Origin: Lepidostoma basale
Taxonomy: Eukaryota; Arthropoda; Insecta; Trichoptera; Lepidostomatidae
Length of the DNA: 64,000 nt
Assembly: GCA_022606425.2 (NCBI GenBank)
Contig: JAHDVF020000017.1
Span: 1 to 64,000, forward strand
Direction: 5' to 3'
In this document: one piece after another, positions 23,401 through 32,558 of the stretch
Layout of the letters: every line of letters begins with the position of its first letter
Position numbering within the stretch: the stretch's first letter is position 1
The notes under the pieces: generated by a model
What the model was told of the DNA's origin: nothing
The model's database searches: none
What the model saw: only the letters and a program-made list of their open reading frames with translations
Program-made: the position numbers and the translations under genes

Positions 23401-24814
23401 CTGAATGGGAGAGCGCGGCAGTAGCAGTAAACCGGTTAACAAAAAGCATGAAAAGATCCTTTTTGCATATACATATCTTATGTTCTAAAACAATTTACCA
23501 TGGGCCTTCCAACGAGCATTTTGCTCTCTGTTGGTTCCAAGTAGATCTCAACAGCAACACTTTCTTTCCTTTGTCATGGGTCACTTGGAGAACCTCACAC
23601 CTCTGCCACTGGGCCAAGTCCAACTGCTCTGGGGTAAAGCCATTTTCCTAAAAACAACATTTCACACTCAAACATATTGTCTTAAAAGTCTACTGTTTCT
23701 TCACTCTGCACCACTTTCTATTGCTTTTGTTGTTCATCCTCGTGCAGTAGTGTATTGTAATTCATCACCAGCTCCTCCCTAAAGTTTGTACTTGAATAAA
23801 CTATGTAAATTAAATTTCAACGATATGACAAATAACTTACGGTATCATTCTTAACATCGCCATCCCAATCATCTTGGAAGAACATATCGAGCTGATCTTC
23901 TGCTTCTGTTGTGGAAGTTGATTGGCACTCCACGGCGGCGGCATCTTCCCTTTGGGTGGTAATTATTTCCACCGGAGGACTGACTTCAGATTTACAATGC
24001 AAATATGCATTTACTGATTTCAAATTCTCTTTATCGGAAAATTTACTTATTTTCTGCGGAGATATAAAACTGTCGGGCACTTGCTGGTCACTATTTTCAT
24101 TATATTTTCCTTTCAGTAATAGACTTGTCACCTCTAGATTAACATGTCTTTTTTTATCGATGATGTCACCTTTACTCAACTTATTTTTATTATTGCCTCC
24201 ATTATTCTCCGGAGAAAATACTTTTCTTTTGATGTTTAAACTTTTAAGTCCAGAATCTGCTTCTATTCTTTTCGGTGGCGTGTCGGGAAGTTTGCAGATA
24301 ATTTCCGGAACGGTTTCATCTTTAGAAGCATCATTCTTATTAAGATCACTTTTCGTTATTGTTAATTCTTTTACTTTAGAAATAGGTTGGGAAGATTTTG
24401 AAAAGAAAGATGAGATGGCCGGCTGCGTTTTCGGAACATGTCTCAACTGTAAAATGACGTAATTATAAGAAAAAATAAATATTTAATAAAACTATTAGTT
24501 AATACAACCAACATAGGGAGGAACTCTTTTAGGATTTAGAGCTTTGAAAGATTTTTTTAAAGTCTAACATAAGATTTCATTTGACTGTATTAGAATTTGT
24601 GATACAATCTGAAATGTAAGCAGAAATAATAGCTCAATAATGAAGGAACCGGATGGAACCTCCTGGATCGGGAGCTATTAGCGGAGCGTTCTGTCTTGTA
24701 TGATATATTATTTTTACTACGATTTAGCCATTTAGTTTAACGACAAAAAATATTTAAATATTAGCAAGTTACTTTAATAGATACTCGACATACCTTCAGT
24801 GAATTTTTCTTCAT
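8488..24814 (-). CDS. DNA2: DNA2 nuclease-helicase
   Basis: Twenty exons (complement): 24794-24814, 23841-24446, 23499-23647, 22674-22881, 21901-22161, 21360-21507, 21123-21270, 20674-21039, 20408-20593, 17657-17881, 16572-16706, 12955-13121, 11972-12077, 11696-11834, 11525-11614, 10886-10989, 10101-10272, 9541-9747, 8966-9160, 8488-8727. They sum to 3873 nt (1290 aa; human 1060) with consistent phases. The protein cuts 5' flaps and resects DNA ends with RPA. Visible are four probable Fe-S cysteines (C309 or C310, C622, C625, C631), nuclease residues D450, E472 and K474 (PLELKTG), Walker A GMPGTGKT at 869-876, Walker B VDES at 980-983, QYRMN near 1044, VDQFQGRD near 1183 and VAVTRAKHK near 1224. 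The first 200 residues form a low-complexity extension with QPAISSFF at 15-22. Intron 18 appears to use a GC donor. Confidence 0.95.
9812..10003. repeat. Minisatellite, 85-bp period, in DNA2 intron 17
   Basis: A unit beginning ATTAGAGGATTGAAGCAC recurs at 9812, 9897 and 9982. Each 85-bp unit contains two related halves of about 42 bp that both include GGATTGAAGCACA. Confidence 0.85.
10585..10770. repeat. Imperfect hairpin repeat in DNA2 intron 16
   Basis: AAGTGCACTTTGTATTTTT near 10601 pairs imperfectly with ATTACAAAGTGCAGTT near 10690. The trailing piece ATGAATCCACAAAACAAAGTG is related to sequence at 8826 and at 62339, so this is a dispersed repeat, possibly a Penelope-type tail. Confidence 0.5.
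11225..11500 (+). mobile_element. LINE 3' end fragment, family A (DNA2 intron 15)
   Basis: Degenerate coding similarity to the C-terminus of the LINE at 35050 can be read on the plus strand, through [13 protein letters not shown] and then [16 protein letters not shown]. No intact frame remains. Confidence 0.6.
12140..12415 (+). mobile_element. LINE 3' end fragment, second type (DNA2 intron 12)
   Basis: In broken frames the segment reads KLKWKWAGHVAR and [18 protein letters not shown], the C-terminal region of many insect LINE ORF2 proteins. It is related to the minus-strand fragment near 46370-46570. Confidence 0.6.
13734..14394 (-). mobile_element. Mariner deletion derivative (DNA2 intron 11)
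   Basis: TA lies at 13732-13733 and 14395-14396 and the inverted ends share AGGTGTATAACTTTGCTTCC. The minus-strand frame (13892-14221) starts [14 protein letters not shown], has the helix-turn-helix [11 protein letters not shown], and jumps directly to [16 protein letters not shown], so the centre with the first two catalytic aspartates is deleted. The element lies on the same strand as DNA2. Confidence 0.88.
14812..16135 (+). mobile_element. Tc1/mariner-superfamily element, DD41D type (DNA2 intron 11)
   Basis: TA lies at 14810-14811 and 16136-16137. The inverted ends share GGTGCGGCAAAACAGAC and then GTGCAGTTTTGAAAGG. The element is about 1.32 kb and carries a nearly complete transposase. 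It is antisense to DNA2. Confidence 0.92.
14932..16021 (+). pseudogene. DD41D transposase with one frameshift
   Basis: The natural start is ATG at 14932 ([15 protein letters not shown]), the usual start for transposases with this N-terminal helix-turn-helix region (often annotated DUF4817). Frame 1 ends shortly after a run of seven T near 15388 and the second frame continues from [13 protein letters not shown]. The later catalytic blocks are [12 protein letters not shown] and [11 protein letters not shown], with 41 residues between the two aspartates. A single frameshift near 15380-15390 is the only break I see. A few residues before SDEAHF also seem lost compared with relatives I know. Confidence 0.85.
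16907..17083 (-). mobile_element. tRNA-derived SINE, copy 3 (DNA2 intron 10)
   Basis: This is the same unit as at 1404 but more diverged. The A-box TGGCAGAGTGG is kept, while the B-box has mutated (minus strand GGTTGGATTTT), so internal transcription is unlikely. Confidence 0.75.
17219..17600 (-). mobile_element. 5'-truncated Jockey-like LINE end (DNA2 intron 10)
   Basis: The minus-strand frame 17262-17555 encodes a typical LINE C-terminus ([30 protein letters not shown]). It is followed on the minus strand by a 12-A run at 17220-17232, consistent with a poly(A)-tailed, 5'-truncated retrotransposon. Confidence 0.75.
18503..19827 (+). mobile_element. Mariner copy 2, near full length
   Basis: TA lies at 18501-18502 and 19828-19829. 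The inverted ends CGAGGTCTGTTCAAAAAGT and ACTTTTTGAACAGACCTCG match those of copy 1. At 1325 bp it has the usual mariner size. Confidence 0.93.
18709..19772 (+). pseudogene. Mariner transposase with three frameshifts (copy 2)
   Basis: ATG at 18709 starts [15 protein letters not shown]. The helix-turn-helix half, [25 protein letters not shown] and [14 protein letters not shown] are all present, so the DD34D triad can be read. Frameshifts lie near 18820 (one base missing against copy 1), near 19062 and near 19665, so no single frame is intact. The largest open piece is 19066-19758. Confidence 0.88.
19996..20330. repeat. Foldback (palindromic) MITE, copy 1 (DNA2 intron 9)
   Basis: The left half contains CACACCTGTAGTATACAAG followed by a poly-A run. 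The right half contains CTTGTATACAACAGGTGTG preceded by a poly-T run, so the two halves fold back on each other. A relative of one arm lies at 33895-34065 (TAGTAAAAGTGGCGTCACTA, GTCCACACCTAATTTA). Confidence 0.75.
21622..21650. repeat. Perfect 29-bp palindrome in DNA2 intron 5
   Basis: CCTGCGGAAGAGCT at 21622-21635 and AGCTCTTCCGCAGG at 21637-21650 are exact reverse complements around a single T. Confidence 0.9.
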
Positions 24815-25139
24815 TTTGGTTTGAGTGAAAATAAAATGCGTTCTTATATTAATTTATTTTATAAAATGCAAAACTTAAAAATTATAAACATACTTTTAAA
24901 AAAAAAGAAATAAGATTTAAAATAAGTTCAATCCGATTTAAGATATTCCTGACATCAATTTAGCCGCGAAAAGCGAAAACTCGTACATTCTTGTTTGTTT
25001 TTATTGTTAAGAATGAAAATATCTGGCCATATAAAGAATATCATTGTTAAGTTTACACGCTTCAATTTATGAGGATCACTAAAAACGTGTAAATGTTTAC
25101 AATCATTATTTTCAATTTCAATTTACTAAACAAATCCAT

Positions 25140-25440
25140 CGCTGGCAGAACCCTCAGAGATCGGATCAGAAATGAGACGATAAGGTCTTTCAGTGGTGTT
25201 GAAGACATAGTAAGGTAGTGAAGAAGCAGAAAGCGCTTTTGAAGAGATTACCTAGACCACATGGAGAATACAAGAATTGCAAAAATTTACAAAAATAAAA
25301 ACCCCAGCAGCAAGAAATTACCAGGAAGGCCACCGAAGAGATGGAGGGATGTCTGGACGTCATCAACCCAGGACAGCTTACGACCTAAACTAAGAATCTA
25401 GAAATACCGGGCAAAATAATTCATGCCAAACGACTGAACA
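25140..25440 (+). mobile_element. LINE 3' end fragment in the DNA2-ZSWIM7 spacer
   Basis: Broken frames contain pieces such as MENTRIAK followed by LPGRPPKRWRDVW, typical of LINE ORF2 C-termini. Several stops and frameshifts interrupt it. Confidence 0.6.
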
Positions 25441-25479
25441 CAAATGCAAAAGTGTGGAAAGACCATTGTCACCGTCACA

Positions 25480-26165
25480 TTGTCATCAAACGTTGTCACC
25501 AAGCCTCTCGATAAAAGTGCACAAGTAGACTGTTCGTATAGTGATTTTTCGAAGGCATTTGATAAGGTGGACCACTAACTGTTAATTCTAAAACTTCAGA
25601 GAATCGGCTTTAGTAATCTTTTGTTGAAGCTCATCTCTAGTTATTTAGTTTTTGAAATGCAATACGTATCATATGAACTGTATCAGTCATTAGCTTTCCA
25701 CACTTCATCGTGGGGTACCATAGGACTCCATTTTATGACCCTTTCTTTTCACAATCTTCATCAATGATACATCAAATGTAATTAGGTCTTCAACATTTAT
25801 TTTATTTGCTGATGACTTCAAAATTTTCAGTGAAATTCAGTCTCCTTTAGACTGTTTGAATCATCATGCAATAGAGTAAACGTAATAAATTTATTGTTCT
25901 TTAACGTCTCCAAGTACTTTGTAATGTCGTTTACACAAGTTGCTCTAACATTTTACTTCAGATACATAAAGGATGAAGCACAGCTCGAAAGAATGGTGAC
26001 GTCCATAAATTTGGGGGTGTTGATTGACGCTCGCTTGTCGTTTATTCGTTACATAACTTCATTATAAAATAGGTCCCTCAAAATGTTTGGGTTTGTAGTC
26101 AGAATCGCCAAGATCTTTCATAATCTTCAGGTGTTGAAGTTACTGTATAATCTCTGTATAACCTG
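25480..26165 (+). mobile_element. Jockey-like LINE reverse transcriptase fragment
   Basis: Plus-strand pieces include SDFSKAFDKVDH, LQRIGFSNLLLKLISSYL, FHTSSWGT and later TSINLGVLIDARLSF, which are collinear with Jockey-type reverse transcriptases. Stops and frameshifts show it is dead. Confidence 0.7.
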
Positions 26166-27162
26166 GCGAGTTGACATCGAATAAGGTTCGATATTTCTTG
26201 ATGGCGGAGAGTGGATACTTCGATCTCAAGGAGTACGGATATTACCCGTGGCTCTTTCCGACTGATTTCTTGCTAAAGATGCTAGGCTACCAGTTACTCG
26301 GGAGAAGACGAGACATTCACTTGGGTGTACACTACTTTCGACTGATAGGCGGTTGTACACAACTCAGAAATACTGAGTGATGTAGGTTTGTTCGTCCCTG
26401 ATAATTGTTTTTGACAAAGGGACCACATATTGTTTTATCTCCCACGATGTAGAACCAACCTGCCAATGGTTATGCTTTGTAGGTAGAGCAATATCTTTGC
26501 TAATTTGGGTCACCTTGGAGGTCGACGTATGTTGTCGTGTAGTTCACTGGGGGGAGGCGCTATCTCTGTTTTTTGTTATTATTGTGAGTTCATCATATTA
26601 TTTCATTTTGTATTATTTAGACACGCATGTCTGATACTTTTAATTCATAATAATATTATCTATCATTGGTGTATTGGAATGTAGTTGTGTGATGCTCTTG
26701 ATATGTTTAAATAAATCAATGAAAAATCAAGCCATCATTCCGATGACGGAAACGGCATCTGCTCAGTCTCCACACCAGTAGATTCTTTTCCGGATGTGAA
26801 TTCTCGCGAATTCGGTGTCGTCATACTCCGTGAGTTAATTTAATATAATCACTTCCAATCTTCGAGGTGTTCTCAAAAAGAAAATTTCCACCATTCACCC
26901 TTGAACCCCACAGAAGCTTTCTATCTGCTGCCGGCAATGCATGCCGTCTTGAAAGTAAATAGTGATTTCGAGACGGGATTAGCATTGGGCGCTTGACGTT
27001 ATGGACAAGCGGGTTGGCATGAATGTGGATGGAGTGTTAAAATACGTAGATACGTACTTCGTTCTATGGAATTACATCTTGTCAGATTTTGGCGCTATGT
27101 TTTGACTTTTCTTTGTAAACGACATACTTTTATAATAAAATTGACCCTGTATTTAAAATGTT
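26166..27162. other. Spacer upstream of ZSWIM7
   Basis: Short open frames only, none resembling a known domain. The last 200 bases should contain the ZSWIM7 promoter and 5' UTR; I see no clear TATA box. Confidence 0.4.
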
Positions 27163-27693
27163 ATGAGTTCAAAGTTCTCTTCAAAGGTTACAGATTTAGC
27201 ATTTGACTTATTAGATCAAATTGCAATCCGATGTCAAAAGAATAATACTCGTAAGTCCTCATAAACGTGTTCATAAATACAATTAGTCATATTTAAATAT
27301 TTTAACAATCCAATCTCATATTTGGTTTTAGTTTCGGACGATGACCTGTTAGCTCTCCATTCAATATTTGGTAGCGTATTTGAAAGAGCCACCGAAATTT
27401 TTGAAAAAACTAACGCCGTTACATTTTACGTTTTGGAAGGAGGTGCGAGGACCATAGCCGAAGTGAAGGGCCACTCTCACAAGACCTACAAGCTCTTCCC
27501 AGATATCAACTTTTGTCCGTGCCCGGCTTTTCAGTTTCACGTTTTAAACACGAGCTCCGAGCTCACCTGCAAGCACGTCCTGGCCGTGTGGATGGCTCGA
27601 GTGTCGGAGAAGTTTGTAGAGCAGAGAATTACCGAAGCGCAGTATCATTCCACCGCGTGCTCAATGTACGGGCTGGATGTAAACCAGGAATAG
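27163..27693 (+). CDS. ZSWIM7: SWIM zinc-finger protein ZSWIM7 (SWS1)
   Basis: Two exons, 27163-27250 and 27332-27693, join to 149 codons (human 140 aa). SWS1 forms the Shu complex with Rad51-paralogue-like partners and promotes Rad51-dependent recombination in the nucleus. The SWIM zinc ligands are visible as C91-x-C93 and C109-x-H111, in NFCPCPAFQF and LTCKHVLAVW. The segment LSDDDLLALHSIFGS aligns with the human region before the domain. The start codon overlaps the TGA of a two-codon upstream frame (ATG TTA TGA, 27158-27166). The stop codon is separated by only 8 bases from the RAD1 start and no poly(A) signal lies between, so the two probably share a transcript. Confidence 0.92.
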
Positions 27694-27701
27694 TGTTTAC
27701 C

Positions 27702-30700
27702 ATGGACACGGAGGAGACTCAATATTGTTTCACGGCCTTCTTGGATAATGTCAAGACATTGCACTCCGTCTTGAAGGCCATCAACTTCCAAGAGGTAACA
27801 AGTTTCCTTTTTACCTTTTTTAAATTATCTAAAAAATATTTATACAGTTTTATTGCACTTATTCTGTCGAAAATAGAAGAAAAGCAAGTGCGATAAATCT
27901 AAATATTGTTGGTTAAATATTTTTAAAATTTCATTACTTCTCCCAAAAAATTTCAATACAGAAGAACCTTTCTTAAACGGCCTCGGATCAACCGGTCCTC
28001 GAAACAGTTCTCCTTCTCCACAACGCTCCAACTCACCCCCGCTTGAGTGGCGTGGATGGTATAAATGTAATGTTGTTGCCCCCAAATGTTACCAGCTCGG
28101 TGCAGCCTACGGACCAAGCAGTGATAGAGAGTTTGAAAAGACGGACTTGCCTCTCCTGGAAAAAGTAAAGAAGATCAAGGATGTAATTTTTATGTTAGCC
28201 AGTGCTTTTGAAGAAATGCCTTCTATCTTTGTGAAATCATGGAGATAAATTTGGCCTGATATAGACTTTCTATAAAGTTTTTCTCGGGAAGCTCGGATCA
28301 AGCGGCCGGGCCGGTCAAGAGGGGTTCTGCTGTGTTCATGTTTGTAAAAGATATATCAATTGATAAAACACAAATTAAAGAGCTGAAAGAAGCGGCAACA
28401 TGAAGTGGGAGGATACTTCATGAAATGGCACTAGCCCAATAGCCCTAATTTGAGGCAATCCATGCTTCCATCAGCAAAGTTCCTGAAGGAGAGGTAAATA
28501 AATGAAGGGACTAGAAGGTTGTTTATCATAATATATATTCTTTGTCAATGACGAGGTCGTTTTAGAAACAAAACAAATTATAAATAATATTTTGACTTCC
28601 AATAATACAATTTTAAAAAGTGACGTGGTAAAATAAAATTCCCTATTTTTTTTCACAATGAAAACCATTTTTATTTACAACGAGCAATACATCATTGGAA
28701 AGCTTAGACTTTCAGCTATTTTTCTACAAAGTCCTCGTTGACTTCGATGCACTTTTTCATCCGGGTCACCATCTTTTTGATTCCCTGGTCATAGAAGTCT
28801 CCCACCAGGCCGTGAAGGTAGCTCAGAACCTCTTCTTTTAGCTCCTCTTCGTTTACAAAATGCGTTCCACCGAGGTGTTTCTTCAAATCAGGGAAGAGAC
28901 GGTAGTCGCTCGGGGCCAAGTCCGGACTGTATGGTGGGTGTAGGACAATCTCTCATCCAAATTTCTGAATGAGCGCGGGCTGTATGACCCACCTTGCACA
29001 AACCTTAGAATAACCTAAATGTTCTATTAGGATTTTGTCTGTAGTTGTCTTGCTGACATCTGGGATCATCTCGCTAAGCTCCTGAACCATCAGTCTTCGA
29101 TCTGCCAGCATTGCCGCTTCCACTTTCGCAATCGTTTCGTCACTGACCGATGGCCGTCCTGACCACTGTTCGTCATGGACGTCTGTGCGCCCTCTTTTGA
29201 ATTCTTTGCACCACTTGCGCACCATTTGAACACTCATGCACATTTCTCCATACACTTCTGTCAGTTAAGAATGAATTTCCGGCGCCGAATGGTCTTTGGC
29301 ACACAAAAAACGAATCACGGAGCGTACTTCACACCTCGCGGGCGATGCGATCGGGAGCTCCATTCTTTACGGCTGCCAAACCGACACTGAGCGTCGCAGC
29401 GAGTTCGGCTGGGTGGGGATGTGGAGGGGGAAGACCAAGCTACGATCCAGTGTTGCCGGATCGCATGTAACAGCGATACGCGCGCCCGTGGCAAACGGGG
29501 AAACTTATTTTACGGACAACCCTCGTATTTAATTTCTTTGTTTAATGTTTGTATGAATCAAAATTATTTCCAGTTTAACGATATAATTTATAAACAGACT
29601 GAAGGTCTTTCAATGGGACTACCGACCAGCCCCTTGTTGGCCAATGTATTTGTGAATGAATTAGAAAGTAGGATTTTTAAAAGTGATTGAAATTTAATTA
29701 AAAACGTTTTTATTTGGAAAAGATATGTAGACGATATTTTTTTGTATTTGGACAGGCACGGAGAGCTCACCCTTCTGAATTTTCTCTTCCCTTCCTGAAA
29801 CATGTTTGTGAAAAGCGCAAAAAAGTGTTGTGATAATACAATGTTTCCAAAGAGTTATTTAATAAATAAGTGCCAATAAAAATTTGGTGTTCTGATTCTG
29901 TAGGCGGCGGTGTTGTGCGCCACCGAGCAGGGCCTGAAGGTCACGGTGGAGCAGGAGGGGGGGGTACAGGCCTCGGCGTACGTGCCGGCGGATAACTTCA
30001 GCGAGTACCGTGTGCGCGGCCAAGCGGATGTGGAGATGGGGCTCAGCCTCACGCTGCTGGGGCAGTGTCTGGACCTGCGCGCCGGCGACGAGGCCAGCCT
30101 CCGCATGTACTACCGCGGGGAAGGGGCGCCCCTCATACTCGTGTCAGTCCCACTTCGGATTCTCTCAATATAAGATGCTCCTCTTTAGATTATAATAACT
30201 GACGAAAAGGTCCGGAAAGTGTCCTACCGGGGGCATGTGTTCAGAGAAGATGAGAACAAAATGCTGCATCTAATCATAAAGCAGAAAATAGAGTGTCTTC
30301 AAGAGTCGAGGCGCTGTTTAGAAGTTCACGAGACAGGGACATATACTCTCAAGTGATATTGGACGTCGGTTGGACCCGGCCTGGCACATGAAGAAGAAGA
30401 AGATTGTAATTTCTAATCAACATTTGTTATTAAATTTCACAGATAAAGTAAATACGTATTACATATTATAATTATTGGGTTGCCCTTCGCTCACAACTGA
30501 CGTATGAATGTTGGCTTGAACCGAGGCTCTAGTAACACGGTGGTACGCACGCAGGTTGGAGCACCTCAACACGGAGGATGCCATGACGGATTGCGAGATC
30601 CGCACGCAGCGGCCAGGCCGTTTGATGTACTTCCGGGAAGGGGAGGGAGACGGAGAGGGCGCGGGTGGGGCGAGCGCGGTGCTGCGCGGGCCGGCTCTGC

Positions 30701-32558
30701 TGGCGCTGCTCTCCGACCTGGACCGGGCGGCCGAGCTGGTGGAGCTGCGCCTGGCCCCCCACCACCCGCACCTCACCATCGTCACCACCAGCCCGCAGGT
30801 GAGGAGACGGACATTGTGGCAGGCCGCTGCTGCTCGAGCCAATTAACAAAGGTGTATTTTGTACTCAGGACAAATCTCGCATCGAGATCCCGCGCTCCTC
30901 TGACATGATCCACAGCTTCTCGTGCTCCGAGCCTGTCTCCTTGAAGTACAAGTACTCCTCCATCCGCCTCATCATGAGGGCGCTCGGGCTCGCTTCCAAG
31001 GTATTCAACTTTCTATTTGATATTTTTATTATTTAATTGTAGACCCAAAAGAGCACACGCAATCATATTAACAACTAAATAAATTTATTATATTATATAA
31101 GAATTAATTAAAAAACCACAAATAATAACTGTAACTAAACTCAACCCATTCAACAATATTTTCATAATGTTATCGTCCGAGTATAATTTTTCTTGAATCA
31201 AATGGACAAACTACAATATATGATACAGTAGAACTCCAATTTTCCCAATCAATTGGGACTGGACCCCATTCGGGTAATCAGAAATTCAGATAATTGGAGT
31301 TTTTTTCCGAAAAAAGGGTCTATTTTAATTATTCACTGCATGTATGTTGAAAATGGGAGAAAAAAACTATTTTTTAAACAAAAAGAGCTTTTAATTATTG
31401 GGTGTTTCAGAAAGTTCAATCAAAATATTGTCCATCGTTAGCCACTACTTTTCCCATTTTCCTGCCTCGCCTCTTTAGGTCTTGACATCTGCATGTGGAT
31501 GGAAGTGCCGCTCTTCTAAAGCATGCGTCATAGAACGTTAAATGAACATTCTTCATGCACAACAACATTTTGAATGTATACAAATTCTTGTAGAAAATAC
31601 TGGATTTCACCCATTGCGGATAAATTATTTTTATAAGGATTAATTGTATCTCAATAGAGACGAAGATGTAAATTATTTTCTGGGAACAGAAGGTGGTGGC
31701 CGAGGCGCTTACAGGACTTATGACCTGTCATTGGTTGGGTTGAGCGATCGCTTTATGTTTATGTAGTTTTTGATTGCGATTTAAGGTCAAGCGTTGTTGT
31801 ATTGAAGAATCAGCTTGCTGTGCCTGTTGCCCTATTCCGGTCATTTTTCAGCCAGTGACTGCTTTAATCACATTAGTTGTTGTCGGTAAACTTCCGGTTT
31901 GAGGAGTTCATTTTTCAGTCAAACTTTTTTGATCTTCCAGGACAATCTTTGCCGTCAAAGCTAAAATCACCAGCCTTGAAGCTTCTATACCATTCTCTGC
32001 ATGATTTATCCGATGGGGCATGATCCCCATAAACTTCCACAAGTATTTTATGCACCTCAGCTGCACTCTTCTTCCAATTAAAACAGAACAGCAGAACTTC
32101 CCGCAAATGCTTCTTATTTACCACGAAAGTCGACATTTTAAGGAGCGATAAAACAAATGTTGTGAGAATGACAAACATTTGCGAACTGAACTTAATTGAC
32201 AGGTGCTACTTAAAAAAAAATGGTCCCCAGATTTGAAGACTTGAAGTAGCCAGAGCCCTCTGAAACACCTAATAATTTAATGAAAAGGCAACACTCTTAC
32301 ATGTTAAGCGTCATCATCCGTATAGTCGGAGTTGGGATAATTTGAGTTGTGCTGTACTTTACAAACAATAAATATTGGTTTAGGCCACCTAGTACCTAGT
32401 ACCCAGTCTGACATGTGACGTGTGGCGTGCAGGTTGCCATCAAGACCGACAGCCGCGGGCTGCTGGTGGTGCAGCAGATGATAGAGCGGGAGGAGCAGCG
32501 CCAGATGTTTGTGGAGTACTACATCACACCGCTGCTAGATGACGAGGATGATGATTGA
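27702..32558 (+). CDS. RAD1: Checkpoint clamp subunit RAD1 (9-1-1 complex)
   Basis: Five exons, 27702-27794, 29904-30142, 30555-30798, 30869-31000 and 32433-32558, join to 277 codons (human 282 aa) with consistent phases and GT-AG introns. RAD1 is one of the three subunits of the PCNA-like RAD9-RAD1-HUS1 ring loaded at damaged DNA to activate ATR signalling. Family blocks include SLKYKYSSIRLIMRALG-type sequence in exon 4 and FVEYYITPL with an acidic tail (DDEDDD) at the C-terminus; exon 1 has FLDNVKTLHSVLKAINF. The start context ACCATGG is strong. The first coding exon is the same exon that ends ZSWIM7. Introns 1 and 4 hold transposons. AATAAA lies at 32668. Confidence 0.95.
27959..28332 (+). 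mobile_element. Pogo/Tigger-like remnant (RAD1 intron 1)
   Basis: The ends form inverted repeats (ACAGAAGAACC at the left and GGGGTTCTGCTGT at the right). Between them a plus-strand piece reads PPNVTSSVQPTDQAVIESLK, the conserved C-terminal catalytic block of Tigger/jerky-type transposases. The rest of the transposase is deleted. Confidence 0.7.
28622..29525 (-). mobile_element. Mariner deletion derivative (RAD1 intron 1)
   Basis: On the minus strand the element starts CGAGGGTTGTCCGTAAAAT after TA and ends with a diverged copy of that repeat near 28622. It encodes VIRFLCAKDHSAPEIHS, an in-frame stop, MYGEMCMSVQMVRKWCKEF and GRPSVSDETIAKVEAAML. It later resumes at APSDYRLFPDLKKHLGG. The catalytic centre is deleted. 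Confidence 0.82.
29535..29870 (+). mobile_element. Penelope-like retroelement fragment (RAD1 intron 1)
   Basis: The frame contains FQFNDIIYKQTEGLSMGL and SPLLANVFVNELE. After one stop it reads RYVDDIFLYLDRHGELTLL, which holds the catalytic YVDD box in the sequence style of Penelope-like reverse transcriptases. It is followed by ACATGTTTGTGAAAAGCGC, related to the hairpin at 62128-62337. Confidence 0.75.
31226..32355. mobile_element. Pogo-type MITE with nested mariner (RAD1 intron 4)
   Basis: TA at 31224-31225 and 32356-32357 flank CAGTAGAACTCCAATTTTCCC at the left and an inverted relative ending TTTGAGTTGTGCTG at the right. No transposase is left outside the nested mariner at 31398-32272. 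Confidence 0.72.
31398..32272 (-). mobile_element. Mariner deletion derivative nested in the pogo MITE
   Basis: TA lies at 31396-31397 and 32273-32274 and the inverted ends share GGTGTTTC. The minus-strand frame 31915-32178 encodes the N-terminal helix-turn-helix half (MSTFVVNKKHLREV, KKSAAEVHKILVEVYGDH, SCREWYRSFKAGDF). The catalytic half is missing. Confidence 0.85.

Noticed and set aside
23911..24462. 183-codon plus-strand open frame
   Set aside because: It is the reverse of DNA2 exon 2, whose splice sites, phase and continuation into the nuclease domain support the minus strand.
30504..30908. Open frames on both strands over RAD1 exons 3 and 4
   Set aside because: They are shadows of the spliced RAD1 coding sequence in a GC-rich region and run through the intron.
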